A stretch of 20,545 nt of DNA from Discostella pseudostelligera (lineage: Eukaryota; Bacillariophyta; Thalassiosirophyceae; Thalassiosirales; Thalassiosiraceae). The position numbers were made by a program, and so were the translations under genes. The stretch lies in NCBI GenBank assembly GCA_036940085.1, contig JALLBK010000845.1, positions 1-20,545 on the forward strand, in the 5' to 3' direction. Below are positions 10,470-19,430 of this stretch, piece after piece; position 1 is the first letter of the stretch, and every line of letters begins with the position of its first letter. Below the pieces are notes generated by a model. That model was given only the letters and a program-made list of their open reading frames with translations, was not told the origin of the DNA and searched no databases.

Positions 10470-11019
10470 ATGTCGGACCCCGCCAACGAATCTTCATTGA
10501 CAGGAGCCAACACCGATCTCAAATCGGGACCATTCAACGTCCTATTCAAGGCCGTTCAGGGCAACACACAAGTCTTGATCAATGTGCGGAATAATCACAA
10601 GATATTGGGGCGGGTGAAGGCCTACGATCGGCATATGAACTTGTGAGTGTGCCGCTCTTTTTTGTTATTTGCAGAATATTATTGCTTCTCTGTGTGTGAG
10701 TTTTTTTATTTTTGGCAAGTCATCGCGTCGGTGGGTGGCCCCGTCGCTGGTCGGTGTCCCGGTGCTTCGCTACCAACTTTCTCCCTTTACTCCATTATTT
10801 ATCTCACCCCAATATTATTATTTAATTTCACATGCAATACAATAATTAAGACTATTGGAAGATGTCAAAGAAATGTGGACCGAATTTTCCAAGGGTGGCA
10901 AGGGTCGAAAGAAAGGTCAATCGATGAATAAGGATAGATACGTCAGCAAGATGTTTCTTCGGGGAGATTCAGTGATTTTAATAGTTAGCAATCCTGCAGC
11001 CTTGTCAGCGGGTGCGTAG
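10470..11019 (+). CDS. SNRPD2: Small nuclear ribonucleoprotein Sm-D2
   Basis: Two exons, 10470-10642 and 10851-11019, encode 113 residues. The 208-nt intron starts GTGAGT and ends TTAAG; it splits a Leu codon in phase 2. The first exon carries the Sm1 motif ([27 protein letters not shown]). The second carries the Lys/Gly-rich insert and the Sm2 motif ([16 protein letters not shown]). Human SmD2 has 118 residues and near-identical core motifs, so the assignment is firm. SmD2 is one of seven Sm proteins that form the ring around U1, U2, U4 and U5 snRNAs in the nucleus. The promoter just upstream has three E2F-like and three CACGTG words. Confidence 0.96.
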
Positions 11020-11744
11020 AGGGTGATTTGTGAGAGGTTGGTGGTATATAGTGGGTAGGGTTGGGACGGAATTCGGATGACTTGAAGGAGGCGGGGGAAG
11101 TAGGGAGGGAGAGGAATCCGTACTTTCCATTAAATGAACGCACCAATATTCATGTGTGCTCCACAAACTCTAGCCATGGTTATCGGTCTGTCTCCTATCT
11201 CTCGTGGGGGTTGTTGAGGTGCAGAAGTCGGACATATCATCCCAAATCCCCCCCAACCCTCAACCCAAACCCATCCTCTAAGCATCCTCTGTCGTTGGGG
11301 TCGCCACATGGGTCAATAGAAAGTTAATTCATAATATAATCATTATTGAAGGAAAGGTCCTGATGTTTGGAAGAACTGGTGCCGAACGATAGACTGCCGG
11401 CCATCATCTAGATAGTATCATCCGCACGCAATGCGATCTGCGGTCAGAGTTCAAGTTACACGTGGTACCAACCAGCCTCCATTTTGGCGGGAAAGTGTTG
11501 TGTCAAAGTGACGGCAGCATTATTTGGCGGGAGAGTCAAAGTTCCAATTTCGCGGCATTATTTTTTGGGGGAGGGATGGAGAGCCAACTGCGCGCGGGCA
11601 TGCAGCTGCCACCTACCACCACCTGGCAAGGTGCACCATGGCATCCGAAATCCTACAAGCACCGTCCAACATCCGACCCACATCCAATATCTAGCAGAAC
11701 CTATTCCCCATGCCTCTGCTACCACCACCGACGACGCGACGACG
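11020..11744. promoter_or_regulatory. Spacer with promoter of the EEP-family gene
   Basis: This 725-nt stretch has no supported gene. The first 400 nt show nothing recognisable apart from a C-rich patch near 11250-11275. From 11459 there is a CACGTG (11459-11464), then E2F-like TTTTGGCGGGAAA at 11482-11494, TTTGGCGGGA at 11523-11532, a CCAAT at 11544-11548 and a weaker TTTCGCGGC at 11548-11556. The layout echoes the SmD2 promoter and points to co-regulation of the downstream gene. Confidence 0.55.
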
Positions 11745-13019
11745 ATGAAGTTTAGAAGATTGGCAAAGCGGCATGAGCGAAAAGAGCAGTCGTTGGCACT
11801 GCTGCTTCTTATTCCTCTCCCCACCAACAACGCTCTAACCATCACCACTTTCAACATCTTAGCACCCGTCCATCGCTCAATGAAGGGCGAGGGCGATGGC
11901 GAGAATGAATACAGTGACAATGGCAGCGGCTCAGCCGTAAAACAGCAACTGCAACAACAACAACTACGTCGAGAGTCAGAACGCGAGGATTGGTGGCTTC
12001 CACGTGCCGAAAGTGTGGCCAACTACATCTCCACAAAGTTTGCATTTTCTGATATTATACTACTACAAGAATGGTGGTTTGATGAAAAGTTCATTGAGGT
12101 ATTCGACTTAGCGTTGGGGGATGCGTTCGAACGTGTAGCAGAACGACGACCTGGTGCAGATATTGGGACCATTCGAGATGATGGAATGTGCTGTCTTGTT
12201 CGAAGAAAAGGAAAATTGGAATTGGTCCATTCGGAGAAGATATTAACGGGGCCGCAACGAATAGCACAAATCATACATTGCAAAGAACGTTGTGCTTATG
12301 CAGGGGAAGAAGGTCGACATGTTTTTATTGCAAATTCCCATCTCTCCTTTCCGGGGGATGCAGATCCAACTATAAATGATATGAGACAGGCAATTGAAGC
12401 AAGGCTTATTTTAGATGCACTCGCAAGAGCGGGCAATGAAGTTGACGATGCATCCTCTTCATCTTCATCAGAAAATGATAGGCTAGAAGTTATAGGTGGC
12501 GATTTCAACTCCAACTCCTGCGGACTTGCTGCCTCACTTGTAGAGTCTCCACCGTACAATTTTGTGAATTGCGCATCTGCTACTGCCGAACAAATGTTGA
12601 CACATATTGGTGGTCAGGTAAACATTGGAGTAACGCACTGCAATCATCTTGGTGAAAGGGTTAGTGTGGATCATATTTTTCTACGATCCGTCCAAACAAA
12701 GACAAAACAAAATACTGCTTCCAATTCGTCTTCTTGCGGCGGCGCCATACCTGCCAATCCCGAAATCAGTAATCGTTGTTCGGCACTTGCGTTGGGTTAT
12801 TTAGACTCGAAAGGAACACGAATTTTGAATGTTCGGAGTGATAATATTCAACTTGAGGGCAGATCAGTTTTGTCCGACCATCGTCCAGTAACGGCCAAAA
12901 TTGCATGGCCACGGAGTACCAAGCCACGGAAAGAAGTATTATCTTCGGAACTGTATGCAAATGCAACGTGGCCACTGGATCCGTTGGAGCCTGCCTGGGG
13001 TATTATTGTTGATGAATAG
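11745..13019 (+). CDS. Endonuclease/exonuclease/phosphatase (EEP) family protein with probable signal peptide
   Basis: A 424-residue protein; the ATG at 11745 is the first in a frame that is open further upstream without another ATG. Residues 1-30 have a basic start, a hydrophobic core LALLLLIPL and an Ala at 30, which fits a secretory signal peptide. The EEP fold begins directly after it. Metal and catalytic motifs are all present: TTFN (Asn37), LLQE (Glu109), NSH (His199), GGDFN (251-255), VDH (309-310) and SDHRP (377-381). The enzyme is therefore probably an active Mg-dependent phosphodiesterase; the family includes DNases, CCR4-like deadenylases, neutral sphingomyelinases and inositol phosphatases. 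The substrate cannot be decided here. A Gln-rich insert (about 67-74) and a Ser-rich loop (238-242) interrupt the fold. It faces SF3B2 tail-to-tail, with about 200 nt between stops. Confidence 0.8.
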   Translation: MKFRRLAKRHERKEQSLALLLLIPLPTNNALTITTFNILAPVHRSMKGEGDGENEYSDNGSGSAVKQQLQQQQLRRESEREDWWLPRAESVANYISTKFAFSDIILLQEWWFDEKFIEVFDLALGDAFERVAERRPGADIGTIRDDGMCCLVRRKGKLELVHSEKILTGPQRIAQIIHCKERCAYAGEEGRHVFIANSHLSFPGDADPTINDMRQAIEARLILDALARAGNEVDDASSSSSSENDRLEVIGGDFNSNSCGLAASLVESPPYNFVNCASATAEQMLTHIGGQVNIGVTHCNHLGERVSVDHIFLRSVQTKTKQNTASNSSSCGGAIPANPEISNRCSALALGYLDSKGTRILNVRSDNIQLEGRSVLSDHRPVTAKIAWPRSTKPRKEVLSSELYANATWPLDPLEPAWGIIVDE

Positions 13020-13216
13020 AGATGTAATTTATTCTCTTTCAGAAAGCAATGGGTGGATAGCTCTATTGATTTGTTCATCGTTTAGGATCATTTGGGCCAT
13101 GCGCATTGGTCATAGCTAGCAATTGACCGCTTTAATCTAGCTACACTTACAAGTATGTTCCATTAGATCGAATCAATTATCGTTAGGAGACACAGATACA
13201 TGCCACTCTGCGGTCG

Positions 13217-15049
13217 TCAAAACTTGAACTTTTTACCCAATTCATCAGCCTCATCATCCTCGGCCTGTGTCCTAGCTCTCTTCTTAGACCCAGCCTCACC
13301 ACCAGCCATCCCCACCGACTTGGACAACACACTCGCGGCACCCTCTGGAATTGCCGCTGATCCTCCTACGGATGCCCCCCCAGGCAAGACGTAGACATGA
13401 TCCGATGCAAACACAGCTGCTTGTTGAGCATCTTTATCCGCGGATGCTTGTTGCAATATCGTGTAGAGTTGTTTGGGTGGTCCACCCACCGTCATGGGCG
13501 TTTCATCACCGGGCTTACGCAGATCTACAGCAGAGGAGGGTACGACACTGTCGACGCCATCGGGAAGGACCGAATCCATTCCAAGAGCTCGGACGACGCA
13601 CTTCCCTCCAGCAGTAAGAGGAGGCGCAATTTGACCCTCTTCTTCCTCCTCTTCGTCCTCCTCTTCCTCGCTCGATTCCTCCTCTGACGAGGATTCCTCT
13701 TCGTCTTCCTCATCGTCCTCCCCACCATTCCCGACCCCAAAGGAACTGGGCAACGACCCCCAAAGCTTTTTACCAAGTGCCTTTCCATCACTAGTGATGA
13801 TCCCCCCCATCATTGATGCAGCTGCTCCTCCATACGACAAACCATACAAATCTTCATTCTCTTCCTCACCACCCACACCACCCATGCCATCATTCTTAGT
13901 CTCCGGCACACCAAACGGATCACCACCATACAATGGTCGACCATACATATCCACGGGTGGTTTCCCCCATCCACCAACATGATATCCATAACTAGCTCCC
14001 GCAGGCAACGGGGCATTCAATCCAGGAATACGTGCATTGGGATAGCTCGGTGGTGGACCATACCGTTGCATATTAATCAACCAAGGCGGGGGACTATATT
14101 CATTGGCCATACCCAATGCCTCCCGCAATCGTTCACTCATATACCCCGGACGGAATCTGGAGGATTTACTCGTTTCATACTCTTTTCCTTCATAATATAA
14201 ATCCCCAAATTTGGTTAATTTTTCTGGTTTGGTCTGATGGACAAAGAATGCTTCATACAAGGTACGATAATCGACATCCATGGCCCCTCCTTTGCCGGAA
14301 ACTCGCATTCGATTCTTTTGCTTGATGGACATTTTCGATTCATCCTCGGCTGTGGCATCACGAACATCACAAATACCCGTCTTGATAATGAAGTCTGGTA
14401 AAGCAAAGGGAGGCTTCTCAACACCACGTTTGCCTTGTAGATATTTCCGTTTTCGTCCCCAATGTCGTGGCACCGGGACAGTGCCGGGAGTACCCTTTAA
14501 ATAGACTAGAAATTCAGGATCTGGCGCGGTAATGTCATGGGCTTCGACTAGTTCCGGATGAGAGACACGTTGTTTTAATTGAGCGACAGATGGGCGGAGT
14601 AGGTCTTTGAGTTTGCGTTTGGATAAGTTGGAGTATTCATCGTTGTCGTCATCAATATCATTGACATCATCATTGCCATCTGTAGCGTTTGAATGGAGTT
14701 TCTTATCGCTATTGTTAGCATCGGCGCTGCTATTACTATTTGGATCCTCTTCGTCAGTGACATACACTACTGCTGCACGATTTTGGAATCGACGCAAGAC
14801 CTCACGTAGATCTTGCTCATTGTTGTCATTATTGGCAGCAGCAGCAGCTGGATTTCCATCCTCCCCATGGCCAGCAGCACCATCATTCATGGATACACCA
14901 TTTGCATCTTTAACATTGTCGTCGATAGCAGCATCTGATGGTGCATCGAAGGCGATTGGCTCAGCGACATACTCAATCTCTACATCAATGTTGGCACTAC
15001 CACCCTCATCGTTTACGCCAGACTGCGCCGCCTCTTGCTCGAGGCGCTG
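13217..15049 (-). CDS. SF3B2: Splicing factor 3B subunit 2 (SF3b145/SAP145), 5' end unresolved
   Basis: The open frame gives at least 610 residues. Conserved parts include VEIEYVAEP near the N-terminus, a DUF382 region (about 140-263, with VPRHWGRKRKYLQGKRG), a PSP motif (about 280-345, with GDLYYEGKE and PPPWLINMQRYGPPPSYP), the GGWGKPPVD block, an acidic Ser/Glu run and the terminal KKFKF. All match eukaryotic SF3B2, a U2 snRNP SF3b protein that contacts pre-mRNA near the branch site. The first in-frame ATG is at 14890, but VEIEYVAEP lies upstream of it, so that ATG is not the start. The frame ends at a TAA inside CTAACAG|CAG, which looks like a 3' splice site, so a short first exon must lie upstream. 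One candidate is 15232-15176 (19 codons) with a 126-nt intron and a weak GTGTGC donor. Confidence 0.92.
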   Translation of the reverse strand, partial: QRLEQEAAQSGVNDEGGSANIDVEIEYVAEPIAFDAPSDAAIDDNVKDANGVSMNDGAAGHGEDGNPAAAAANNDNNEQDLREVLRRFQNRAAVVYVTDEEDPNSNSSADANNSDKKLHSNATDGNDDVNDIDDDNDEYSNLSKRKLKDLLRPSVAQLKQRVSHPELVEAHDITAPDPEFLVYLKGTPGTVPVPRHWGRKRKYLQGKRGVEKPPFALPDFIIKTGICDVRDATAEDESKMSIKQKNRMRVSGKGGAMDVDYRTLYEAFFVHQTKPEKLTKFGDLYYEGKEYETSKSSRFRPGYMSERLREALGMANEYSPPPWLINMQRYGPPPSYPNARIPGLNAPLPAGASYGYHVGGWGKPPVDMYGRPLYGGDPFGVPETKNDGMGGVGGEEENEDLYGLSYGGAAASMMGGIITSDGKALGKKLWGSLPSSFGVGNGGEDDEEDEEESSSEEESSEEEEDEEEEEEGQIAPPLTAGGKCVVRALGMDSVLPDGVDSVVPSSAVDLRKPGDETPMTVGGPPKQLYTILQQASADKDAQQAAVFASDHVYVLPGGASVGGSAAIPEGAASVLSKSVGMAGGEAGSKKRARTQAEDDEADELGKKFKF

Positions 15050-15055
15050 CTGTTA

Positions 15056-15314
15056 GTGGCGGGAAGAGATTGGGCTCACTTACTTCTTACTTGCCGTCTG
15101 TCTGTACAGGGGTGTGTACGAGGTCCTACTTAGCAGTGGATTGTGTGTTGACCGCCGCGCAAAAAACAAGCACACCAACTTCTTGCCGCCGCCGTCATCT
15201 TGTAACTTTTTGCAGGCACCGATCATCGTCATCGTCGTCGTAGGCCTACTACTATTGTTCGAATTAATAATCCGTTTGCCGCTGGTGGAATAAATAAAGT
15301 CATTCAGCAACACC
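15056..15314. promoter_or_regulatory. Head-to-head region between SF3B2 and eS6
   Basis: About 260 nt hold the missing SF3B2 5' exon and the promoters of both genes. A GGCGGGAA word (15058-15065) resembles an E2F site, but it lies within the presumed SF3B2 intron end and may be coincidental. An A/T-rich stretch GAATAAATAAAG lies about 15 to 30 nt before the eS6 ATG. No TATA box is certain. Confidence 0.45.
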
Positions 15315-16444
15315 ATGAAGGCAAGTAGTGTCATGCGCGGAGCTGGTTTTGGCGTTGGCTTTGGCTTTGGCTTTGGGCTCCTCTTGAATGCCTCGACGCC
15401 GCCAACGGCGACGGCGGCAGGTCCAACTAAGGCAATGATGCTATCAAATTGGCAATGGTGCTGCTGCTCTTGGCTCGTTCATGGTTGCCATATTTGAGAG
15501 CTTTGCGATTATAAGGATAGCCGTGCGTCTCAGTATTGAAAGGCAGCTGGAGAACTGGTGGAGAATTTCGTCGTGTCGCTGGCATGATGATGTTTGACCT
15601 TGACGTCGATTCACTTTCTTCGCAGTTCATCACAATAACCTACTACTCTTCACCTCTCTTTCTTCATCAAATCTCTCTATTTTATTACCACAATGGAATG
15701 CAACATATCAATCTATAGATCAATATTGCCTGCCCCAGCACCGGGCTTCAAAAAGTCATTGAAATCGATGACGAGAAGCGCCTGCACAACCTCTACGAAC
15801 GTCGCATGGCCCAAGAAATTGATGGTGCCATCCTCGGCGAGGAATTCAATGGATACATCCTCCGCATTACCGGTGGTAACGATAAGCAGGGCTTCCCCAT
15901 GCGTCAGGGCATCTTGACCAACACTCGTGTACGTCTATTGATGCACAAGGGACACAAGGGTTATCGGCAGCGTCGTGCCGGTGAGCGCAAGCGCAAGTCG
16001 ATTCGAGGATGCATTGTCGGACATGATATTGCCGTGCTCAATCTTGCTATTGTCAAGGTTGGCGAGGGCACTATTGCCGGCCTCACCGATGACTCTGTCC
16101 CTCGTCGTCTTGGACCCAAACGTGCCTCGAAAATCCGTGCCCTCTTCAACTTGACCAAAGAAGACGATGTGCGCAAATACGTCATCTCGCGTACCTTCAC
16201 CTCCAAAAAGGGCAAGGAGGTTCGTCGTGCACCCAAAATCCAACGTTTGGTCACCCCGCTTACATTGCAACGCAAACGTGCTCGAAAGGCGGCCAAGTTG
16301 GCCAGTGTGTTGCGAAACAAGGAGGATGCGGCGGCGTACAAGAAGTTGGTGGCGCAGCGTTTGGCCGAGCAGAAGGAGGCTCGTCGATCGTTGATTAGTA
16401 AGAGGAGGAGCACTCGTCGGAGTTTGAAGGTGGCGGAGGCTTAA
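15315..16444 (+). CDS. RPS6: 40S ribosomal protein eS6
   Basis: Two exons, 15315-15320 (ATG AAG only) and 15719-16444, encode 243 residues. The start is set by family knowledge: eS6 begins MKLNI, and splicing ATGAAG to ATCAATATT gives [11 protein letters not shown]. The reading frame at 15719 is closed upstream by the TAG of the acceptor itself, so an upstream exon is required. The body carries [37 protein letters not shown] and KIQRLVTP, all diagnostic of eS6. The C-terminal basic tail has [15 protein letters not shown], near the site of the S6-kinase Ser cluster in animals and plants. eS6 is a structural protein of the small subunit and a TOR-pathway phosphorylation target in other eukaryotes. 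Human eS6 is 249 residues long. Confidence 0.95.
15321..15718 (+). other. eS6 intron with a GC donor (GC-AG)
   Basis: This 398-nt intron starts GCAAGT directly after AAG and ends CTATAG. AAG|GCAAGT is the classic context of the rare GC-AG class. A pyrimidine-rich tract (about 15648-15690) precedes the acceptor. A short TTTGGC tandem repeat lies at about 15346-15376. I looked for a box C/D snoRNA, common in ribosomal protein introns: one ATGATGA word exists near 15582, but I saw no matching D box. Confidence 0.8.
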
Positions 16445-16810
16445 ACTTGGGTAGATTGAGAGTACACATCTACTACGATGGAGTCATAAGCAACCACGGC
16501 GACAATTAACATATAAAAGGGTGTAACTTTGATTTCGTGCTGCTTATTCATTTTGTAGGCCGATGATAGGATGCTGCATACATGCGGGCGTTATTCTGTT
16601 ATTCATGCATTCAATGACTAGATGATGGATATGGAATTGATTGTTCTTCTGTGGCTGTGGGCGCGCAAGGCGATGATGTGTCATGCGAGGTCATGCATCG
16701 AGCCAATCATCACTTTCACTTGCCACTTCGCCATGCCAACAAAACAACAACCAAAGATCGCACTTGCACTCAACTTCAACAGCAACCAAATCGAAAGAGA
16801 TGCAAGTTGA
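16445..16810. promoter_or_regulatory. eS6 3' flank and promoter of the acidic protein gene
   Basis: This 366-nt stretch has no gene I can support. A CCAAT word occurs near 16703, and a small repeated TCATGC motif lies at about 16680-16697. No E2F-like or CACGTG site was seen. Confidence 0.4.
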
Positions 16811-17422
16811 ATGACACCCGGAGAAGAAGAGAGCTCGCGACCACTACATCCGCCCTCCCTAGCCACTGACGATACAGACAACATCGATGCGGACATCGAC
16901 GACGGTGATGACGATGACAATCTGGTTGACGATGACGCCATCGACGATGACGATGATAGCGATTCAATCTCTGCCTTGTTTGGACATGTGAAAAATTTGA
17001 CAATCAGTAGTGTGGGAGAGGACGAGGTCGATGTATCTTCTTCTACAAATTCTGTAGAATGCAATGTACTCAAAAAGGAATTGAAGATAAAACGACATCA
17101 TCATGCTCGCAAATCGAAACAACATCCAAACACCATGGAGCATTTACGTCAACGAGTAACAAATTTCATGTCCATTTTTGAAGAACATGGTTGGTTTATA
17201 CCTCTACCTGAATCAGTATCGTCATCATCGCATACTACTTCTATCGAAGGAAAACATGACAACAACAAAAAAGGTGGAAGAGGAAAAGTGTGGAGCAATC
17301 GAAATTATGGAGCGGATAAAAAGCGGCAACGGAAACAGAGTGAAAGGCAGATTCTGGAAGGACGAATTGCACAACTTGAGAGAATTCTAAGAGATGAATA
17401 CGGAGTAGAAGACGTTCCATGA
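16811..17422 (+). CDS. Hypothetical acidic protein with basic C-terminal coiled coil
   Basis: A 203-residue ORF that I do not recognise. Residues about 20-52 are almost all Asp with a few Ile, Asn and Ser. A basic His/Lys patch follows (KIKRHHHARKSKQ, about 93-105). A short conserved-looking block comes next (TMEHLRQRVTNFMSIFEEHGWFIPLP). The end is a charged helix likely to form a coiled coil (RQILEGRIAQLERILRDEYG). The composition suggests a nuclear protein, but no domain is named. The gene is flanked by eS6 upstream and is convergent with the bZIP gene. The ATG at 16811 is the first in frame, and the long frame with a structured C-terminal half argues for a real gene. Confidence 0.6.
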   Translation: MTPGEEESSRPLHPPSLATDDTDNIDADIDDGDDDDNLVDDDAIDDDDDSDSISALFGHVKNLTISSVGEDEVDVSSSTNSVECNVLKKELKIKRHHHARKSKQHPNTMEHLRQRVTNFMSIFEEHGWFIPLPESVSSSSHTTSIEGKHDNNKKGGRGKVWSNRNYGADKKRQRKQSERQILEGRIAQLERILRDEYGVEDVP

Positions 17423-17504
17423 GGACATTCCCGAAAAGTGTTGGTTCAATTATCGCACACCAAATCCAACTGCATGCAATGCTACAGCTCTGAAATCCTA
17501 ATAC

Positions 17505-17527
17505 TAATTATTATTTATGAATAATTA
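17505..17527. repeat. AT-rich inverted repeat between convergent genes
   Basis: A perfect 8-bp inverted repeat, TAATTATT and AATAATTA, has a 7-nt loop. It sits in the 133-nt gap between the stop codons of the acidic-protein gene and the bZIP gene. Both strands read AATAATTA, so it could serve 3'-end formation in both directions. That role is inferred. Confidence 0.35.
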
Positions 17528-17555
17528 TACATGCAAATTCAGCTACGCTCTCTTG

Positions 17556-18543
17556 TTACAAGGACTTTTGTTTCTTGGCAGGCGGCGATTCTCCTCCTTC
17601 CTGAGTAGCAGATGCGGGTAGTACGGGCACAGGCGGAGAATGTTGTACCTTCATAATATTGTGCCAGTTTAACGCCTGGATGGCTGCATTTGCAGCTGCG
17701 GCGGCAGCGCTTGCGGCTGCTGCTTGATGCATTGCAAACTGTGCATAAATGCAAGAGGTTGTGAAAGACATTAGTGCCAGGTGACTGTGAGTGTGCAGAT
17801 AGTAATGCAATGATACGATGAAAGCAGATTCTCAAACAACCTACTACACAACATACCTTCTTGAGCGATTCGACATACTCCTCACTGCCAACATCTTCTC
17901 CGGATGGCATTATTGGTGCGACAACCTCCGATGCAATGGATTTCGTTTCCAAAGTATCACATAGAGCTTGAGTTGCAGATAGCTGAGCCAGTATTTGATC
18001 CGTCCGGACGGGAGCAAGCACTGGAGCGATGGAGGGTTGATCAACTTTGGTAATGAATTCGATCGAGCTCGGCGCAACACTCCCTTGCTCCAAAGACAAA
18101 GTCGAAGAGAACGTGCCTGCTTTCATCTGCAGGATGCTCCTCTTCGCAAGGAGTAGTTTCTGTTCCAAGTCAAGATTATCCAACTTAATGCTCTCATTCG
18201 CCTTGGTGTAGAATGCCACCGACTTCTGCAGCTCCGCTATCATGACCTTCTTCCTTCGACGAGATTCGATGGCAGCTCGTCGGTTCTGTTCAAGCCTCCT
18301 CGTGCGTGCTGCGTTTGCATCTTTGGCTTGCGTCTTCTCATCCGACGTCGATGGTGCAGAATTCAGCGTAGGCATCGGCATCTTGGCCGCAGCAGCCGAA
18401 TAAGATGCCAGCTCAATGTCCTGCGACGAGAGCACTTTGCTAGTACCGCTTCCGCCCGCCATCAGCGCTGCTGCCTCCACGAGACCTTTCATCTTTTTGC
18501 TACCAGAGGCGGCGGCTGCCGACGGCTTGGATGACTTCCCCAT
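17556..18543 (-). CDS. bZIP transcription factor
   Basis: Exons on the minus strand are 18543-17857 and 17738-17556, giving 289 residues. The 118-nt intron has donor AAG|GTATGT and acceptor GCACAG|TTT, phase 0 on both sides. The basic region (about 80-100) carries the invariant pattern Asn87-x7-Arg95 (NRRAAIESR). Heptads follow with hydrophobic residues at 105, 112, 119 and 126 (Leu, Tyr, Ile, Leu), so the zipper is short. The N-terminus is Ser/Ala-rich, and the second exon opens with an Ala-rich run and ends with KKQKSL. bZIP dimers bind ACGT-core DNA in the nucleus. The chosen ATG is the first true ATG in frame; the frame upstream has only a TTG. Three ACGT/ACGC words lie about 300 nt upstream, which may allow self-regulation. 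Confidence 0.88.
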
Positions 18544-19430
18544 GGCGAGACGATTGATCGAATTGATGATGCTGATTGATGATGAATTGATGATGCCGCA
18601 TGCCGCTGCTGATGCAATGGTGGCCGTCGGAACTTTTTGCTGACGCGGAAGGTGATGCAAAAAGAGCGATGATGACAGAGCCTATCTTGGGCTTTTGTGC
18701 GAACGAACTTGAACTTGAAGATGCTCATTTTGGCGATAATTAAAAGCGACTTTTCCTACAACAAGTATGTATAAGATATCTCCAGTTATCGCCAAAGTTT
18801 TCTGTCGTCGGCTGCACACGATCGCATCGGACAAAACAGAAATTCGTGACGTGGCTCTGGATGACGCGCCGCAGCACGACGTCAGCATTTCTTTCATCGA
18901 ACTTGAAGGAAGCCGGCGTAGATGATACTCCTCCTACCGACCGGCGAACAGACGGTCAAGTTATTTTCTGCCACGTGTAAGTGTAGGAGTCGAGCCGCCA
19001 AAGATCGGATGATGAATGATGAACCGGATTTGCATCAGGAGGAATGCTAGCGAGGTAGTCAATGTCAATGGTATTCAATGCTTGCGATTGATGAAGATTA
19101 TTCAGATAATGAGTGCATGGTTAACTTCCTCATGTATATGATGAACTACACTGCTATGATAATGGGTACTGTAGAACACAACGATAGTGATGTGTACGTT
19201 GCGAATCTGGCAGATCGCTTCGTTGTCCAGCCAGTCGAAATGCACACACGTGCATAGAATATGCATAACTAGTCGTCGATAAACCTCTCTCTCAATTGTT
19301 GGTATTGCATGCAAAGCAAATAACGAAATCTGCAACTCATCACCAACAGACAATACGCAAATGCTAGTCATTGATGTCGAACGAGGATGAAACAACGTAG
19401 CGCTCATGAAAAATAGAACTTGGATATGCA
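18544..19430. promoter_or_regulatory. Promoter region of the bZIP gene and 3' flank of the ferredoxin-like gene
   Basis: An 887-nt stretch without a supported gene. It contains TGACGTGG (18847-18854), TGACGCG (18862-18868) and GACGTCA (18878-18884) within 40 nt, and CACGTG at 18972-18977 and 19247-19252. The ACGT words are typical bZIP targets. A 109-codon minus-strand ORF near 19102-19431 has no recognisable domain and was not accepted. Confidence 0.5.

Noticed and set aside
11484..11744. N-terminal extension of the EEP protein
   Set aside because: The frame is open but has no ATG (only TTG), overlaps the E2F-like promoter sites, and would bury the signal peptide.
15321..15718. Possible box C/D snoRNA in the eS6 intron
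   Set aside because: One ATGATGA word is present, but no D box at a suitable distance and no terminal stem was seen.
18544..18660. N-terminal extension of the bZIP protein
   Set aside because: The extra 39 codons begin with TTG, not ATG; the first ATG is at 18543.
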